A DNA stretch of 64,000 nt from positions 3,720,001 through 3,784,000 of the forward strand of contig NZ_CP047420.1 of NCBI RefSeq assembly GCF_009866655.1. The letters run 5' to 3'. The notes beneath the pieces were generated by a model. That model was given only the letters and a program-made list of their open reading frames with translations. It was not told where the DNA came from and did not search any database. The position numbers and the translations under genes are program-made. Below, one piece after another: positions 45,898 through 56,488 of this stretch. This DNA is from Rathayibacter sp. VKM Ac-2804 (GTDB lineage Bacteria > Actinomycetota > Actinomycetes > Actinomycetales > Microbacteriaceae). Numbering within the stretch: the first letter of the stretch is position 1; each line of letters begins with the position of its first letter.

Positions 45898-47511
45898 ATG
45901 GACCAGCGACGGCCCCCCGCCGAGGCGATCACGAGCGGCGCGACCGCCCTCGGGATCGAGCTCGGCTCCACCCGCATCAAGGCGTGCCTCGTCGACGCGG
46001 CCGACCCGTCCGTGGTCCTCGCCGTCGGCAGCCACGAGTGGGAGAACCAGCTCGTCGACCGCCGCTGGACGTACTCGCTCGACGCCGTGCACGAGGGGCT
46101 CCAGGCGGCCTACGCCGACCTCGTCGCCGACGCCGAGAAGCGCCACGGCGCCCGCCTCACCACCGTCGGCGCGCTCGGCGTCTCGGCGATGATGCACGGC
46201 TACCTCGCCTTCGACGAGGCCGGCGAGCTGCTCGTCCCGTTCCGCACCTGGCGCAACACCAGCACCGGCCCCGCGTCGGCCGAGCTGACCGAGCTGTTCG
46301 GCGCGAACATCCCGCTGCGCTGGTCGCTCGCGCACCTGCACCAGGCGGTCCTCGACTCCGAGCCGCACGTCGAGAGGATCGACTTCCTCACCACCCTCGC
46401 GGGCTACGTGCACTGGCGTCTCACCGGCGAGAAGGTCCTCGGAGTCGGCGACGCCTCCGGCATGGTCCCCACCGACCCGGCGACCCGCGACTACGACGAG
46501 ACCGTTCTCGAGCGCTACGACGCCCGCGTCGCCGGCACCCTGCCGCCGCTGCGCGAGCTGCTGCCCGCCGTCCTCCCCGCGGGTGCCGCGGCCGGCGAGC
46601 TGACCGCCGAGGGCGCGCTGCTGCTCGACCCGACCGGCGCGCTCCAGCCCGGCGTCCCGTTCTGCCCGCCCGAGGGCGACGCCGGCACCGGCATGGTCGC
46701 CACCAACTCCGTCGCCCCGCGCACCGGCAACGTCAGCGCCGGCACGAGCATCTTCGCGATGGTCGTCCTGGAGCGCCCGCTCGAGAGCGTGCACCACGAG
46801 CTCGACCTGGTCGCCACTCCGGCCGGCGACCTCGTCGCGATGGTGCACTGCAACAACGGCGCGAGCGAGCTCGCGACCTGGGTCGGCCTGTTCTCGCGGT
46901 TCGCCGCGGCCTCGGGCGGCCCCTCCGACAGCGACGCCGTCTACGGCACTCTCTTCGCGGAGGCGCTGGCCGGCGAGGCCGACGCGGGCGGGCTCCTCGC
47001 CTACAACCACCTCGCGGGCGAGCCCATCGCCGGGCTCGTCGAGGGCCGCCCGCTCGTCGTGCGCACCCCCGACTCCCGCCTCACGCTGGCCAACTTCATG
47101 CGCGCGCAGCTCTACGGCGTGTTCGGCACGCTCGCGCTCGGCATGCGCGTGCTGGCCGGCGAGGGCGTCGTGATCGACGAGATGTTCGCCCATGGCGGCA
47201 TGTTCCGCACGGCCGGAGTCGCCCAGCGCTTCCTCGCCGGAGCGCTCGACGCCCCCGTCTCGGTCGCCGCGACCGCCTCCGAGGGCGGCCCCTGGGGCAT
47301 GGCGGTTCTCGCCGCCTTCCGCCTGCAGGAGGGGACGACGCTGGACTCCTACCTGACCGAGCAGGTCTTCGGCGACGCCGGCTTCGAGACGGTGGCGCCC
47401 GACGCCGCCGATGTCGCCGGCTTCACCGCCTACCTCGAGCGCTACCGCGCCGGCCTCGCCGTCGAGCAGACGGCCGTCGACACCCTCACCACGCAAGGAG
47501 ACACCGCATGA
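45898..47511 (+). CDS. araB: FGGY-family kinase, probable L-ribulokinase
   Basis: 537 aa; phosphorylates L-ribulose at O5 with ATP. N-terminal phosphate loop [20 protein letters not shown] body ([30 protein letters not shown]), [25 protein letters not shown], and C-terminal [26 protein letters not shown] with the second ATP site. The sequence is closer to the actinobacterial xylulokinase-like ATPase group than to E. coli AraB, so identity rests on the araD and araA neighbours. ATGA overlap with araD. Confidence 0.9.
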   Translation: MDQRRPPAEAITSGATALGIELGSTRIKACLVDAADPSVVLAVGSHEWENQLVDRRWTYSLDAVHEGLQAAYADLVADAEKRHGARLTTVGALGVSAMMHGYLAFDEAGELLVPFRTWRNTSTGPASAELTELFGANIPLRWSLAHLHQAVLDSEPHVERIDFLTTLAGYVHWRLTGEKVLGVGDASGMVPTDPATRDYDETVLERYDARVAGTLPPLRELLPAVLPAGAAAGELTAEGALLLDPTGALQPGVPFCPPEGDAGTGMVATNSVAPRTGNVSAGTSIFAMVVLERPLESVHHELDLVATPAGDLVAMVHCNNGASELATWVGLFSRFAAASGGPSDSDAVYGTLFAEALAGEADAGGLLAYNHLAGEPIAGLVEGRPLVVRTPDSRLTLANFMRAQLYGVFGTLALGMRVLAGEGVVIDEMFAHGGMFRTAGVAQRFLAGALDAPVSVAATASEGGPWGMAVLAAFRLQEGTTLDSYLTEQVFGDAGFETVAPDAADVAGFTAYLERYRAGLAVEQTAVDTLTTQGDTA

Positions 47512-48245
47512 GCACCGACACCACCGGCGCTGCCACCACGGGCTTCGGCCCCGACGTCGAGGCGGCGATCGCCCGCGTCCGCGAGGACGTCGCCCGCCTG
47601 CACGCCGAGCTCGTCCGCTACGGCCTCGTCATCTGGACCGGCGGCAACATCTCCGGCCGCGTGCCCGGCGCCGACCTCTTCGTGATCAAGCCGAGCGGTG
47701 TCTCCTACGACGACCTCGCGCCCGAGAACATGATCCTCTGCGACCTCGACGGCACCGTCGTCCCGGGCAGCCTCGGCTCCGAGCGCAGCCCGTCCAGCGA
47801 CACCGCCGCGCACGCCTACGTCTACCGCGAGATGCCCGAGGTCGGCGGCCAGGTGCACACGCACTCCACCTACGCCACCGCCTGGGCCGCCCGCGCCGAG
47901 GCGATCCCCTGCGTCATCACCGCGATGGCGGACGAGTTCGGCGGCGAGATCCCGCTCGGCCCGTTCGCGATCATCGGCGACGACTCGATCGGCCGCGGCG
48001 TCGTCTCGACGCTCACCGGGCACCGCTCGCGCGCCGTCCTGATGCAGAACCACGGCGTCTTCACCATCGGCAAGGACGCGAAGGACGCCGTCAAGGCCGC
48101 GGTGATGACGGAGGACGTCGCCCGCACCGTGCACATCGCGCGCCAGGGCGGCGAGCTCGTCCCCATCCCGCAGGAGTCGATCGACGCCCTGTTCGACCGC
48201 TATCAGAACGTCTACGGACAGAACCCCACCGGAGCACTCGCATGA
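47508..48245 (+). CDS. araD: L-ribulose-5-phosphate 4-epimerase
   Basis: 245 aa class II aldolase/epimerase fold. Zinc-binding HTHS motif in [16 protein letters not shown] and third His in [17 protein letters not shown]-terminal [50 protein letters not shown]; epimerases and fuculose aldolases share these, and the operon decides for AraD. Yields D-xylulose 5-phosphate for the pentose phosphate pathway. AAGGAG lies 7 bases before ATG; overlaps araB and araA by ATGA. Confidence 0.95.
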   Translation: MSTDTTGAATTGFGPDVEAAIARVREDVARLHAELVRYGLVIWTGGNISGRVPGADLFVIKPSGVSYDDLAPENMILCDLDGTVVPGSLGSERSPSSDTAAHAYVYREMPEVGGQVHTHSTYATAWAARAEAIPCVITAMADEFGGEIPLGPFAIIGDDSIGRGVVSTLTGHRSRAVLMQNHGVFTIGKDAKDAVKAAVMTEDVARTVHIARQGGELVPIPQESIDALFDRYQNVYGQNPTGALA

Positions 48246-49762
48246 CCCGCAGCATCATCCCCGACCTCGCGACCCGCACCGTCTGGTTCCTCACCGGCAG
48301 CCAGGACCTCTACGGCGAGGACACCCTCCGCCAGGTCGCCGAGCAGTCGCAGGCCGTCGTCGCGCAGCTCAACGAGTCCAGCGACATCCCCGTCACCATC
48401 GAGTGGAAGCCGGTGCTGAAGAGCTCCGACGCGATCCGCCGCACGATGATCGAGGCGAACTCCGACGACTCCGTCGTGGGCGTCATCACCTGGATGCACA
48501 CCTTCAGCCCCTCGAAGATGTGGATCCACGGCTTCGACGCGCTGGCCAAGCCGCTGCTGCACTTCCACACCCAGGCGAACGTGGCCCTGCCGTGGCAGGA
48601 CATCGACTTCGACTTCATGAACCTCAACCAGGCCGCGCACGGCGACCGCGAGCACGGCTACATCCTCAGCCGGATGAGCGTGCCGCGGAAGACGGTCGTC
48701 GGCCACGCCAGCGACTCCCGGGTCACTGAGTCGATCGGCATCTGGTCGCGCGCCGCGGCCGGCTGGTCGGCCTCGCAGAGCATGAAGGTCGCCCGCTTCG
48801 GCGACAACATGCGCAACGTCGCCGTCACCGAGGGCGACAAGACCGAGGCCGAGATCCGCCTCGGCGTCAGCGTCAACACCTGGGGCGTCAACGAGCTCGT
48901 CGAGCGCGTGGACGCCGCGACCGACGCCGACATCGACGCGCTGGTCGCGGAGTACGTCGAGAGCTACGACGTGGTGCCCGAGCTGCTCCCCGGCGGCGAG
49001 CGCCACGAGTCGCTCCGCTACGGCGCGGCGGTCGAGATCGGCCTGCGCTCCTTCCTGGAGGAGGGCGGCTTCGAGGCGTTCACCGACAGCTTCGAGGACC
49101 TCGGCGGGCTGCGTCAGCTCCCGGGTCTCGCCGTGCAGCGCCTGATGGCCGACGGCTACGGCTTCGGCGGCGAGGGCGACTGGAAGACCGCCGTCCTCAT
49201 CCGCATCGCCGCGGTGATGGGCGCCGGCCTGCCCGGCGGCACCAGCCTGATGGAGGACTACACCTACGACATGACGCCCGGCGAGGAGCTCATCCTCGGC
49301 GCGCACATGCTCGAGGTGTCGCCGTCGCTGTCGTCGAAGCGCGCGTCGCTCGAGATCCACCCGCTGGGCATCGGCGGACGCGAGGACCCGGTGCGCCTGG
49401 TCTTCACCGCCGACGCCGGCGACGCGGTCGTCGTCGCGCTGAGCGACGTGCGCGAGCGCTTCCGCCTGGTCGCGAACAAGGTGACCACCGTCGAGCCGCC
49501 GCAGACGCTGCCGCACCTGCCGGTCGGCCGCGCCGTCTGGCAGCCCGCCCCCGACTTCGGCACCAGCGCCGCGGCCTGGATCACGGCCGGCGCCGCGCAC
49601 CACACCGTCATGACGACGCAGATCGGCCTGGAGGCGTGGGAGGACTTCGCCCGCATCGCCGGCGTCGAGCTCCTCGTCATCGACGAGTCGACCACCCTCC
49701 GCGGCTTCGAGGCCGAGATCCGCTCGAACGCGGCCTACTACCGCCTGGCCCAGGGGCTGTAG
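48242..49762 (+). CDS. araA: L-arabinose isomerase
   Basis: 506 aa, family-typical length. Converts L-arabinose to L-ribulose with Mn2+. Visible: [94 protein letters not shown] and [24 protein letters not shown], which contain the metal-binding Glu and His residues. Last gene of the operon; a hairpin follows 17 bases after the stop. Confidence 0.97.
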   Translation: MTRSIIPDLATRTVWFLTGSQDLYGEDTLRQVAEQSQAVVAQLNESSDIPVTIEWKPVLKSSDAIRRTMIEANSDDSVVGVITWMHTFSPSKMWIHGFDALAKPLLHFHTQANVALPWQDIDFDFMNLNQAAHGDREHGYILSRMSVPRKTVVGHASDSRVTESIGIWSRAAAGWSASQSMKVARFGDNMRNVAVTEGDKTEAEIRLGVSVNTWGVNELVERVDAATDADIDALVAEYVESYDVVPELLPGGERHESLRYGAAVEIGLRSFLEEGGFEAFTDSFEDLGGLRQLPGLAVQRLMADGYGFGGEGDWKTAVLIRIAAVMGAGLPGGTSLMEDYTYDMTPGEELILGAHMLEVSPSLSSKRASLEIHPLGIGGREDPVRLVFTADAGDAVVVALSDVRERFRLVANKVTTVEPPQTLPHLPVGRAVWQPAPDFGTSAAAWITAGAAHHTVMTTQIGLEAWEDFARIAGVELLVIDESTTLRGFEAEIRSNAAYYRLAQGL

Positions 49763-49779
49763 GGACGACTGGACGACCG

Positions 49780-49808
49780 ACGGCCGGCTCCCCGCGGGGG
49801 CCGGCCGT
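49780..49808 (+). terminator. Terminator after araBDA
   Basis: ACGGCCGGC-T-CCCC / GGGG-G-CCGGCCGT stem, almost perfect, followed by TCGTGTGTGTG. Confidence 0.75.
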
Positions 49809-49948
49809 TCGTGTGTGTGCGACGGCTCGCGCCAGACGCCGTCGGCCGATGCTCGGCTGGTACCGTGCTCGCAACAGTTCAGCCCGCCCGGTGCATCCGG
49901 TGCGGGCTGGATCTCTTTCCGGGGGCGGAACGGGACACACGACCGACC

Positions 49949-50077
49949 CATGCTGGTCGAGTAGCCCCGCAGGGGCGTATCGAGACCCGACGTCGTCAGA
50001 ACGACGGGACTGCAGACCGAGGTCTCGGCGACGGTGGATCTCGATACGCCCGCTGCGCGGGCTACTCGATCAGCATG
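49949..50077. repeat. Family A repeat, full-length copy downstream of araA
   Basis: Left half with stem GCCCC-GCA-GGGGC, core GACGGGACTGCAGACC, right half with stem GCCCGC-TGC-GCGGGC. Lies in the 518-bp gap between convergent araA and PhyH genes; nothing else but a family C hairpin is seen there. Confidence 0.8.
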
Positions 50078-50127
50078 GAGTGGGCCCGCTGTGCGGGCCG
50101 CTCGACCAGCGAGGAGCGCTCAGGCGC

Positions 50128-50272
50128 TGCAGAACATCAGCTGAGAAGGGGTGGCCTCCGCCATCAGGCGATGCCCCCTGCTCTCAGCTGATGTTGTGCG
50201 TACCCCCTGCTGGTCGAGTAGCCGCGGAGCGGCGTATCGAGACCCGACGTCGCCCGCACGGCGGGACTGCAG
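50128..50272. repeat. Compound repeat: family C hairpin plus family A left half (copy 1)
   Basis: Hairpin arms GCAGAACATCAGCTGAGA (50128-50145) and TCTCAGCTGATGTTGTGC (50182-50199), then CTGCTGGTCGAGTAGCCGC-GGA-GCGGCGTATCGAG, ending in a core remnant. A near-identical compound lies at 52170-52377 in the same orientation, on the other side of the PhyH/AraC gene pair. Confidence 0.75.
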
Positions 50273-50280
50273 GCGCCCGG

Positions 50281-51129
50281 TCAGAGGCCGTCGCCGTCGA
50301 ACCAGTCGTTCTGCCAGCGCCAGTCGATGGGGTCGCCGGTGCGCTGGTAGCGGATGTCGGTGGAGAGGCGGAGGCGACGGTCCGCGGCGACGTTGTCGAG
50401 CGAGGCGTGGACGATGAAGGGCGAGTGGATGAGGACGTCGCCGGCCCGCATGTCGGCGGCGAGCCAGCGCGCGTCGTGCTCGTCGGCGAGAGCCGGGAGG
50501 TCGGCCGTCAGCGAGCGGGGGCGGCCGAGGAGGCCGGTGCGCTCCAGCTCCTCGACGCGGAGATGCGAGCCCTCCAGGTAGACGAGCGGCCCGTTCTCGA
50601 TCGGCGTGTCTCCGATCGGGATCCAGAGCGACAGCAGGTTGCGGGTGCCCTCACGCAGGTAGACGAGGTCGTAGTGCGCCTGGGTCGCCGTGCCGATGCC
50701 CTTCTGGCCGGGGCGGACCTGCCGGAGGATCTTCCGCCGGTGCAGGTGGATCTCGTCGGCCAGCAGCGTGCGCATCATCGCGAGGATCGCGGGCTGGCGG
50801 CAGAACGCGGCGTACTCCGGACTCGGGACGAGGGAGGCGAAGAGGATCTCGCGGAAGCGGGCGAGGTCGAGGTCCGCGCCGTCGTCGCGACCGGACTCCC
50901 ACGCGTCCTCGTCCGCGAAGAGGCCGGACGGAGCGAGGGCCGCGCAGTACCAGCGGCGGAAGTCGAGCACGGTCTCCCGGTCGAGCAGCCCGCGGACGAG
51001 CAGGTAGCCGTCGCGGCGGAGCCGCCGCCACAGTGCGCCGTGGTCGGCCAGCTCCTCCTCCGGGACCTCGTCGAGCGGACCCCAGCGCTCCGGCGCCGTG
51101 CTCAGTGCGTAGCCGTTGGACGTCGGCAT
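50281..51129 (-). CDS. Phytanoyl-CoA dioxygenase (PhyH) family oxygenase
   Basis: 282 aa Fe(II)/2-oxoglutarate-dependent oxygenase. RDGYLLVRGLLDRETVLDFRRWY at the N-terminus, facial triad HxD in QAHYDLVYLREG and distal His in IHSPFIVHASLDNV, with Arg in RRLRLSTDIRYQR for 2-oxoglutarate. The substrate is likely not phytanoyl-CoA in bacteria; this group hydroxylates varied small molecules. Divergent from an AraC-type regulator 109 bp away that probably controls it. Confidence 0.88.
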   Translation of the reverse strand: MPTSNGYALSTAPERWGPLDEVPEEELADHGALWRRLRRDGYLLVRGLLDRETVLDFRRWYCAALAPSGLFADEDAWESGRDDGADLDLARFREILFASLVPSPEYAAFCRQPAILAMMRTLLADEIHLHRRKILRQVRPGQKGIGTATQAHYDLVYLREGTRNLLSLWIPIGDTPIENGPLVYLEGSHLRVEELERTGLLGRPRSLTADLPALADEHDARWLAADMRAGDVLIHSPFIVHASLDNVAADRRLRLSTDIRYQRTGDPIDWRWQNDWFDGDGL

Positions 51130-51237
51130 CGACGGCCTCCCTGCGATCGGATCGTGCGGCCCGTCCGCACTTCTGTCAGCATCGTGACGGCCGTCGATTC
51201 CTGTCACCAGGGACCGAGGCGACCCGGAGGAGGACTT

Positions 51238-52029
51238 TTGCACACCGCGCCGAGCGCTCGTTACCGGACCCCCGACACGTCGACGGGGCTCGGTCTGTAC
51301 GTCTTCGGGGCCGGGCGGCGCGCGGGCGTCTCCTCCCCCGTCCGGCAGCGGGTGCTGCCGGAGAGCGCGGTGGTCCTGATCGCGGAGGGCCGGGGCGAGT
51401 TCCGGGTGGGAGGCGAGACGAGCGCCGTCGAGGCGGGCGATGCGCTGTGGGTGCCGGCGGGGGTCGAGCACTCCTACCGGTCGGCGGCGACCGGCTGGAC
51501 GGAGCACTGGGTGCTGCTGGCCGGCACTGCGCTCGAGCACCTCGTGGCCGAGGGCCTGCTGCCGCGCGGGGCCGGAGTGCTGCACGTGCGAGGGGGCGAC
51601 GCGGCGGGCCTCTTCGCCGCGGTGCTCGACGCGCTCGAGGACACCGGAACGGCCTCCGTCGCGCGGAGCAGCGCTCACGCCCTGCTGCTCCTCCTGCGGC
51701 TGTCGGACTCGCGCGAGCGGAGCCGGTTCGACCGGCGGATCGAGCGGATCGCCCTGTCCGGCGTGGGCGTCGAGGACGCCGCGCGCGAGCTCGGGCTGTC
51801 GCTGCGCGCGCTGCGGGCCCGGACGGAGGAGCGGGCGGGCGCCTCGCCGATCGAGCTGTTCCTCCGGATCCGCGTCGACGAGGCGAAGGCCCTGCTCTCG
51901 GAGGGGGACCTGCCGGTGTCGGCCGTCGCGCGGGCCGTCGGCTACGAGGATCCGGGGTACTTCACCCGCGTGTTCCGGGCGCGGGTGGGAGTCACGCCGA
52001 GCGGGTTCCGGAGGCGGCACCGGCGCTGA
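51238..52029 (+). CDS. AraC-family regulator of the PhyH gene
   Basis: 263 aa. N-terminal cupin-like sensor (ESAVVLIAEGRGEFRVGGETSAVEAGDALWVPAGVEHSYR), C-terminal double HTH (VEDAARELGLSLRALRARTEERAGASPIELFLRIRVDEAKALLSEGDLPVSAVARAVGYEDPGYFTRVFRARVGVTPSGFRRR). The best start is TTG at 51238 (LHTAPSARY), with AGGAGG 4 bases upstream; no ATG or GTG fits. Divergent from the PhyH gene. Confidence 0.87.
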   Translation: MHTAPSARYRTPDTSTGLGLYVFGAGRRAGVSSPVRQRVLPESAVVLIAEGRGEFRVGGETSAVEAGDALWVPAGVEHSYRSAATGWTEHWVLLAGTALEHLVAEGLLPRGAGVLHVRGGDAAGLFAAVLDALEDTGTASVARSSAHALLLLLRLSDSRERSRFDRRIERIALSGVGVEDAARELGLSLRALRARTEERAGASPIELFLRIRVDEAKALLSEGDLPVSAVARAVGYEDPGYFTRVFRARVGVTPSGFRRRHRR

Positions 52030-52059
52030 CGGGGCGGCGGGGCGCGGCGCCGCGCGGTG

Positions 52060-52132
52060 GATCTCGATACGCCCGCTCCGCGGGCTGCTCGATCAGCATG
52101 AAGGGGGCCGCGCGGGCTGCTCGATCAGCATG
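52060..52132. repeat. Partial family A halves after the AraC gene
   Basis: GGTGGATCTCGATACGCC-GC-stem-GGGCTGCTCGATCAGCATG followed by a second truncated GGCTGCTCGATCAGCATG. Confidence 0.7.
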
Positions 52133-52169
52133 AAGGAGGCCGCTCGATCGACATCGAGCGTGCGGCGCT

Positions 52170-52377
52170 GCACAACGTCAGCTGAGAAGGGGTGGCCTCC
52201 TCTGTCAGGCGAGGGGCCCTGCTCTCAGCTGATGTTGTGCGGACCCCTTTGCTGGTCGAGTAGCCGCGGAGCGGCGTATCGAGACCCACCGTCGTCAGCA
52301 CGGTGGGCCTGCAGACCCAGCTCTCGGTGACGGTGGATCTCGATACGCCCGCTCAGCGGGCTACTCGATCCGCACGG
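52170..52377. repeat. Compound repeat: family C hairpin plus full family A (copy 2)
   Basis: Hairpin GCACAACGTCAGCTGAGA (52170 on) to TCTCAGCTGATGTTGTGC (ends 52240), then a complete family A element from GCTGGTCGAGTAGCC to the CTACTCGATCCGCACGG end. Matches 50128-50272 over its first 140 bases. Remaining gap up to 52474 shows only another TGCTCGATCAGCAGG fragment. Confidence 0.75.
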
Positions 52378-52474
52378 AGTGGCCCGCTGCGCGGGCTGCT
52401 CGATCAGCAGGGAAGAGGAGCGCGGCGCCGGCCGCTCGATCGCGGCAGCCGGGCGGTCGGCGCCGCCGCCCCAC

Positions 52475-53479
<1,005 letters not shown>

Positions 53480-53531
53480 CGCGGAGTCCTTACTCTCGAC
53501 TCCCGTGCGCCGTCGCACCGGGAGAGGTAAT

Positions 53532-55961
53532 TTGAAGTTCCAGGCAACATATCAGGCGCTCCCTCGAGCCCGAAAGGAACCGATCATCTCCTCGATCGAC
53601 AGCGCATCGTCGCGCACCGACCTCCTCGTCACCGCCACCGCCGCTCCCACCTGGGAGGAGGGGCTGATCGTCGGCAGCGGCCGCGTCGGCGCCGTCGTGC
53701 ACGGGCCGGCCGATGCACTCACCGTGTCCCTGGCGCACGAGCGGTACTTCCTGCCCGTCAACGCGCGGCCCGCCGCACCCGATCTCGCCGGGGTGCGCGA
53801 GGAGCTGCGGAGCGCCCTGCTGGCCGGCGACGCCGAGGCCGCGAGCGAGGCGCTGACCCGCGGGGCGCGCTCCAGCGGCTACGACGGCGGACTGATCTGG
53901 ACCGATCCGCTCGGGATCTGCGCGACCGTCTCGATCCGCACGGCCGGCGGCGTCGCCTCGAGCCGCCGCCTGATCGACCCGCTGCTGGGTGAGGTCGCCG
54001 TCGAGTGGGTCGACCTCGACGGCGGGCGGCACGCGGTGCGGCTGCTCGCTCCGCACGGCGGCGAGAGCGTCCGGCTCTGCGTGGAGTCCGACCGCGACAC
54101 CGAGAGCGTCGTCGCGCTCGGGCTGGGCGCGGGGGACGCGACGTCGTTCGACACGGGGGTGCCGGACGCGTCGGCGGTCGTCGAGGCGAGTGTCGAGGGC
54201 GGGGCGGTCGGGCGGCTCATCGCCCTCGCCGGGACCGGCAGCGCGGAGACCGGGGGCGAGCGCGTCCGCGCGGTCGTCACCGCCGCCACCGGGGCGCCGT
54301 GGGAGGTCGACGGAGCGGTCACCCGTTCGGTCGCGCCGGTTGCGGCCGGCGCTCCCCGGCTCCTCCGCCTCGACCTCTCGCTCTCGGACGAGGAGCCGGT
54401 GTCGGACGACCTGTCGTGGACCGACCTGCGCGCGGCGCAGCGCGACGGTCACGGCCGCCTCGTCGGCGCCTCCGCGCTCGACCTCGACGGCGCCTCCTCC
54501 GCCGTGCTCACCGAGGACCTCTGGGACGAGGCCCGCGCCGGCGACGAGGGCGCGCGCCGGCGCGTCGTCGAGCTCGCGTACCTCAGCGGCCGCGCGAACA
54601 TCGTCGCCTCGACCGGCGAGCTGCCGCCGACGCTGCAGGGCGTCTGGCAGGGCACCTGGCGGCCGGCCTGGTCCGCCGACTACACGCTCAACGGCAATGT
54701 GCAGAACGGGGCGATGGCCGGGATGATCCCGACCGGCACGCCCGAGCTCGCGCTGTCGATCCTGGAGCTGGTGCTGCCGCACCTCGACGACTACCGCGAG
54801 AACGCGCGCCTCGTCTACGGTGCGGAGGGGATGCTCCTGCCGTCGCGGATGTCGACGCACGGCCGCGCAGACCACTTCGCCGCGAGCTACCCGCACCTGT
54901 TCTGGACCGGCTGCGGCGGCTGGGTGCTGCGCCTCGCCGCCGACGCCGTCGCCGCGACGGGCGACCGCGGCATCGTCGACGACCGGCTGTGGGAGCTCGC
55001 GGAGGGCGTGCTCCGCTTCGCCGAGACCGGGACGACCGTGATCGACGGGGTGCGGCGGATCGTGCCGTCCTACTCCCCCGAGAACACGCCCGGCGGGGCG
55101 AGCTCGCCGCTGGCCGTCGACGCCACGATCGACGTCGCGGTGCTCCGCGACGCCGCCCGGGCGACCGCGCTGCTCGGGCGGGCCCGCGGCGACGACTCGC
55201 TCGACGAGCGCTGGGCGCGCGTGGTCGCCGAGCTGCCGGAGTACCGCGTGGCGGAGGACGGCACGCTGGCGGAGTGGATCGACCCGCGGTTCGCGGAGGA
55301 GATCGCGCACCGGCACGCCTCGCAGCTGTACCCGCTCTGGTACGGGGGCGATGCGGCCTTCGAGGGGGACGCTGCAGCTGCCGTGGCGTTGCGGGCGGCC
55401 GCGGCGGCGACGGTGGCGGCGAAGATCGCGTGGCGGGCGGAGGCGCCGACCGCTCCCCCGGGACGGATGGAGATGGCCTTCGGGCTGGTGCAGGTCGGCA
55501 CGGCGGCCGCGGCGCTGGGCGATGCGGAGTCGGCGCTGACCTGTGCGGAGTGGCTCGCGGTCGAGCACTGGTCGCCGACGCTGACGACCCGGCACGACGC
55601 GGGGCGGATCTTCAACCTCGACGCGAGCGGCGGGCTGCCGGGACTGGTCGCGGCGATGCTGCTCGGCTCGGACGACGAGTCGCTGACGGTGCTGCCGGCG
55701 CTGCCGTCGGTGTGGGCGCGCGGTGCGGTGACGGGGCTGCTGGCGCGCGGCGGGATCGTGGCGGACCGGCTGGAGTGGGAGCCGGGACGCGCGTCGCTGT
55801 GGGTGCGGCGGGTCCCGAGTGCGGAGTGGCTGGCGCCGGCGGGCGGGACGCGGCTGCGGACGCTCCGCGACGCGGTGCTGCGGGTCGACGGGCGCGAGGT
55901 GTCGGCCGGGCTGCCGCTCGGCGCGGAGGCGGTGCGCGTGGACGTGGAGTGGCGCGGCTGA
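53532..55961 (+). CDS. GH95-family glycoside hydrolase (alpha-L-fucosidase/galactosidase-like)
   Basis: About 809 aa, no signal peptide, so intracellular. N-terminal domain [21 protein letters not shown], (alpha/alpha)6 barrel with [14 protein letters not shown] (the N-x-N pair that places the catalytic water; the usual MNYW is changed), [12 protein letters not shown] (general-acid Glu in the conserved PSxSPEN context), [15 protein letters not shown] and [17 protein letters not shown] with the conserved Asp. It is therefore a divergent but apparently active GH95. Start uncertain: no ATG or GTG has a ribosome site. TTG at 53532 follows GGAGAGG by 5 bases; AAAGGA at 53573-53578 instead points at an ATC at 53586. 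Preceding ATG at 53454 lies inside the divergent gene. Confidence 0.8.
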   Translation: MKFQATYQALPRARKEPIISSIDSASSRTDLLVTATAAPTWEEGLIVGSGRVGAVVHGPADALTVSLAHERYFLPVNARPAAPDLAGVREELRSALLAGDAEAASEALTRGARSSGYDGGLIWTDPLGICATVSIRTAGGVASSRRLIDPLLGEVAVEWVDLDGGRHAVRLLAPHGGESVRLCVESDRDTESVVALGLGAGDATSFDTGVPDASAVVEASVEGGAVGRLIALAGTGSAETGGERVRAVVTAATGAPWEVDGAVTRSVAPVAAGAPRLLRLDLSLSDEEPVSDDLSWTDLRAAQRDGHGRLVGASALDLDGASSAVLTEDLWDEARAGDEGARRRVVELAYLSGRANIVASTGELPPTLQGVWQGTWRPAWSADYTLNGNVQNGAMAGMIPTGTPELALSILELVLPHLDDYRENARLVYGAEGMLLPSRMSTHGRADHFAASYPHLFWTGCGGWVLRLAADAVAATGDRGIVDDRLWELAEGVLRFAETGTTVIDGVRRIVPSYSPENTPGGASSPLAVDATIDVAVLRDAARATALLGRARGDDSLDERWARVVAELPEYRVAEDGTLAEWIDPRFAEEIAHRHASQLYPLWYGGDAAFEGDAAAAVALRAAAAATVAAKIAWRAEAPTAPPGRMEMAFGLVQVGTAAAALGDAESALTCAEWLAVEHWSPTLTTRHDAGRIFNLDASGGLPGLVAAMLLGSDDESLTVLPALPSVWARGAVTGLLARGGIVADRLEWEPGRASLWVRRVPSAEWLAPAGGTRLRTLRDAVLRVDGREVSAGLPLGAEAVRVDVEWRG

Positions 55962-55974
55962 GGCCGCGAGGGGC

Positions 55975-56155
55975 CCTCCGGCTCGCGGAACGCGCCTCGG
56001 CACGCTGAGACACGCGGATCCGACGAGCCGGACGCGGAACCGCGAGCCGAAGATCAGCCGGAAGTCAGCCGGCGAAACCTCCGGCACGCGGAACACACCT
56101 CGGCACGCCGAAACAGACGGAACCAGCGAGCCGGACGCGGAACCGCGAGCCGACC
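55975..56155. repeat. Family E repeats in two tandem blocks
   Basis: Two successive copies of CCGGC(T/A)CGCGGAAC, CCTCGGCACGC, GACGAGCCGGACGCGGAACCG and CGCGAGCCGA, downstream of the GH95 gene. The right end abuts the start of a reading frame with unlike codon use. Confidence 0.6.
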
Positions 56156-56298
56156 TGGCCGTCGCCACCTACACCTACGAGTCGCTGCCGCCGGAGGAAC
56201 AGCGTGCTCTTCCAAATGCCCAGCATGTGATCGATGCCATCACTGCTGACGATGGCCACGACGAGGCCGGTCGGCTGAAGAATGCGGAGTCACCGTGA
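56156..56298 (+). pseudogene. Possible 3' remnant of an unidentified gene
   Basis: An open frame encodes VATYTYESLPPEEQRALPNA and continues, with plausible protein composition, to a TGA at 56296-56298, but has no ATG, GTG or TTG start; its left end merges into a family E repeat. Codons such as AAT, CTT, CCA, GAT and GCT are unlike the GC-ending codons of neighbours, and the next 190 bases (to 56488) are also of lower GC. A GTG overlaps its stop (GTGA) as in a coupled operon, but no believable second product follows. Identity unknown. Confidence 0.35.
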
Positions 56299-56488
56299 GA
56301 GCGAGCATCGTCGCGCCGAGCCGGCTGACGGTTGCTTCCGTCGCCCCTCCCGGTGATCGCCGACATCAACGTTGTGTCAGTTTCTCAGTACGTTCAGCGG
56401 GGCCCTCGAACCACGCTCCGCCTGAGTCCTCGATGCCTGCCCTCGGGGCACACCAGCATTGCGGCTGCTCAGCGCTCGGTGTCGGCCC

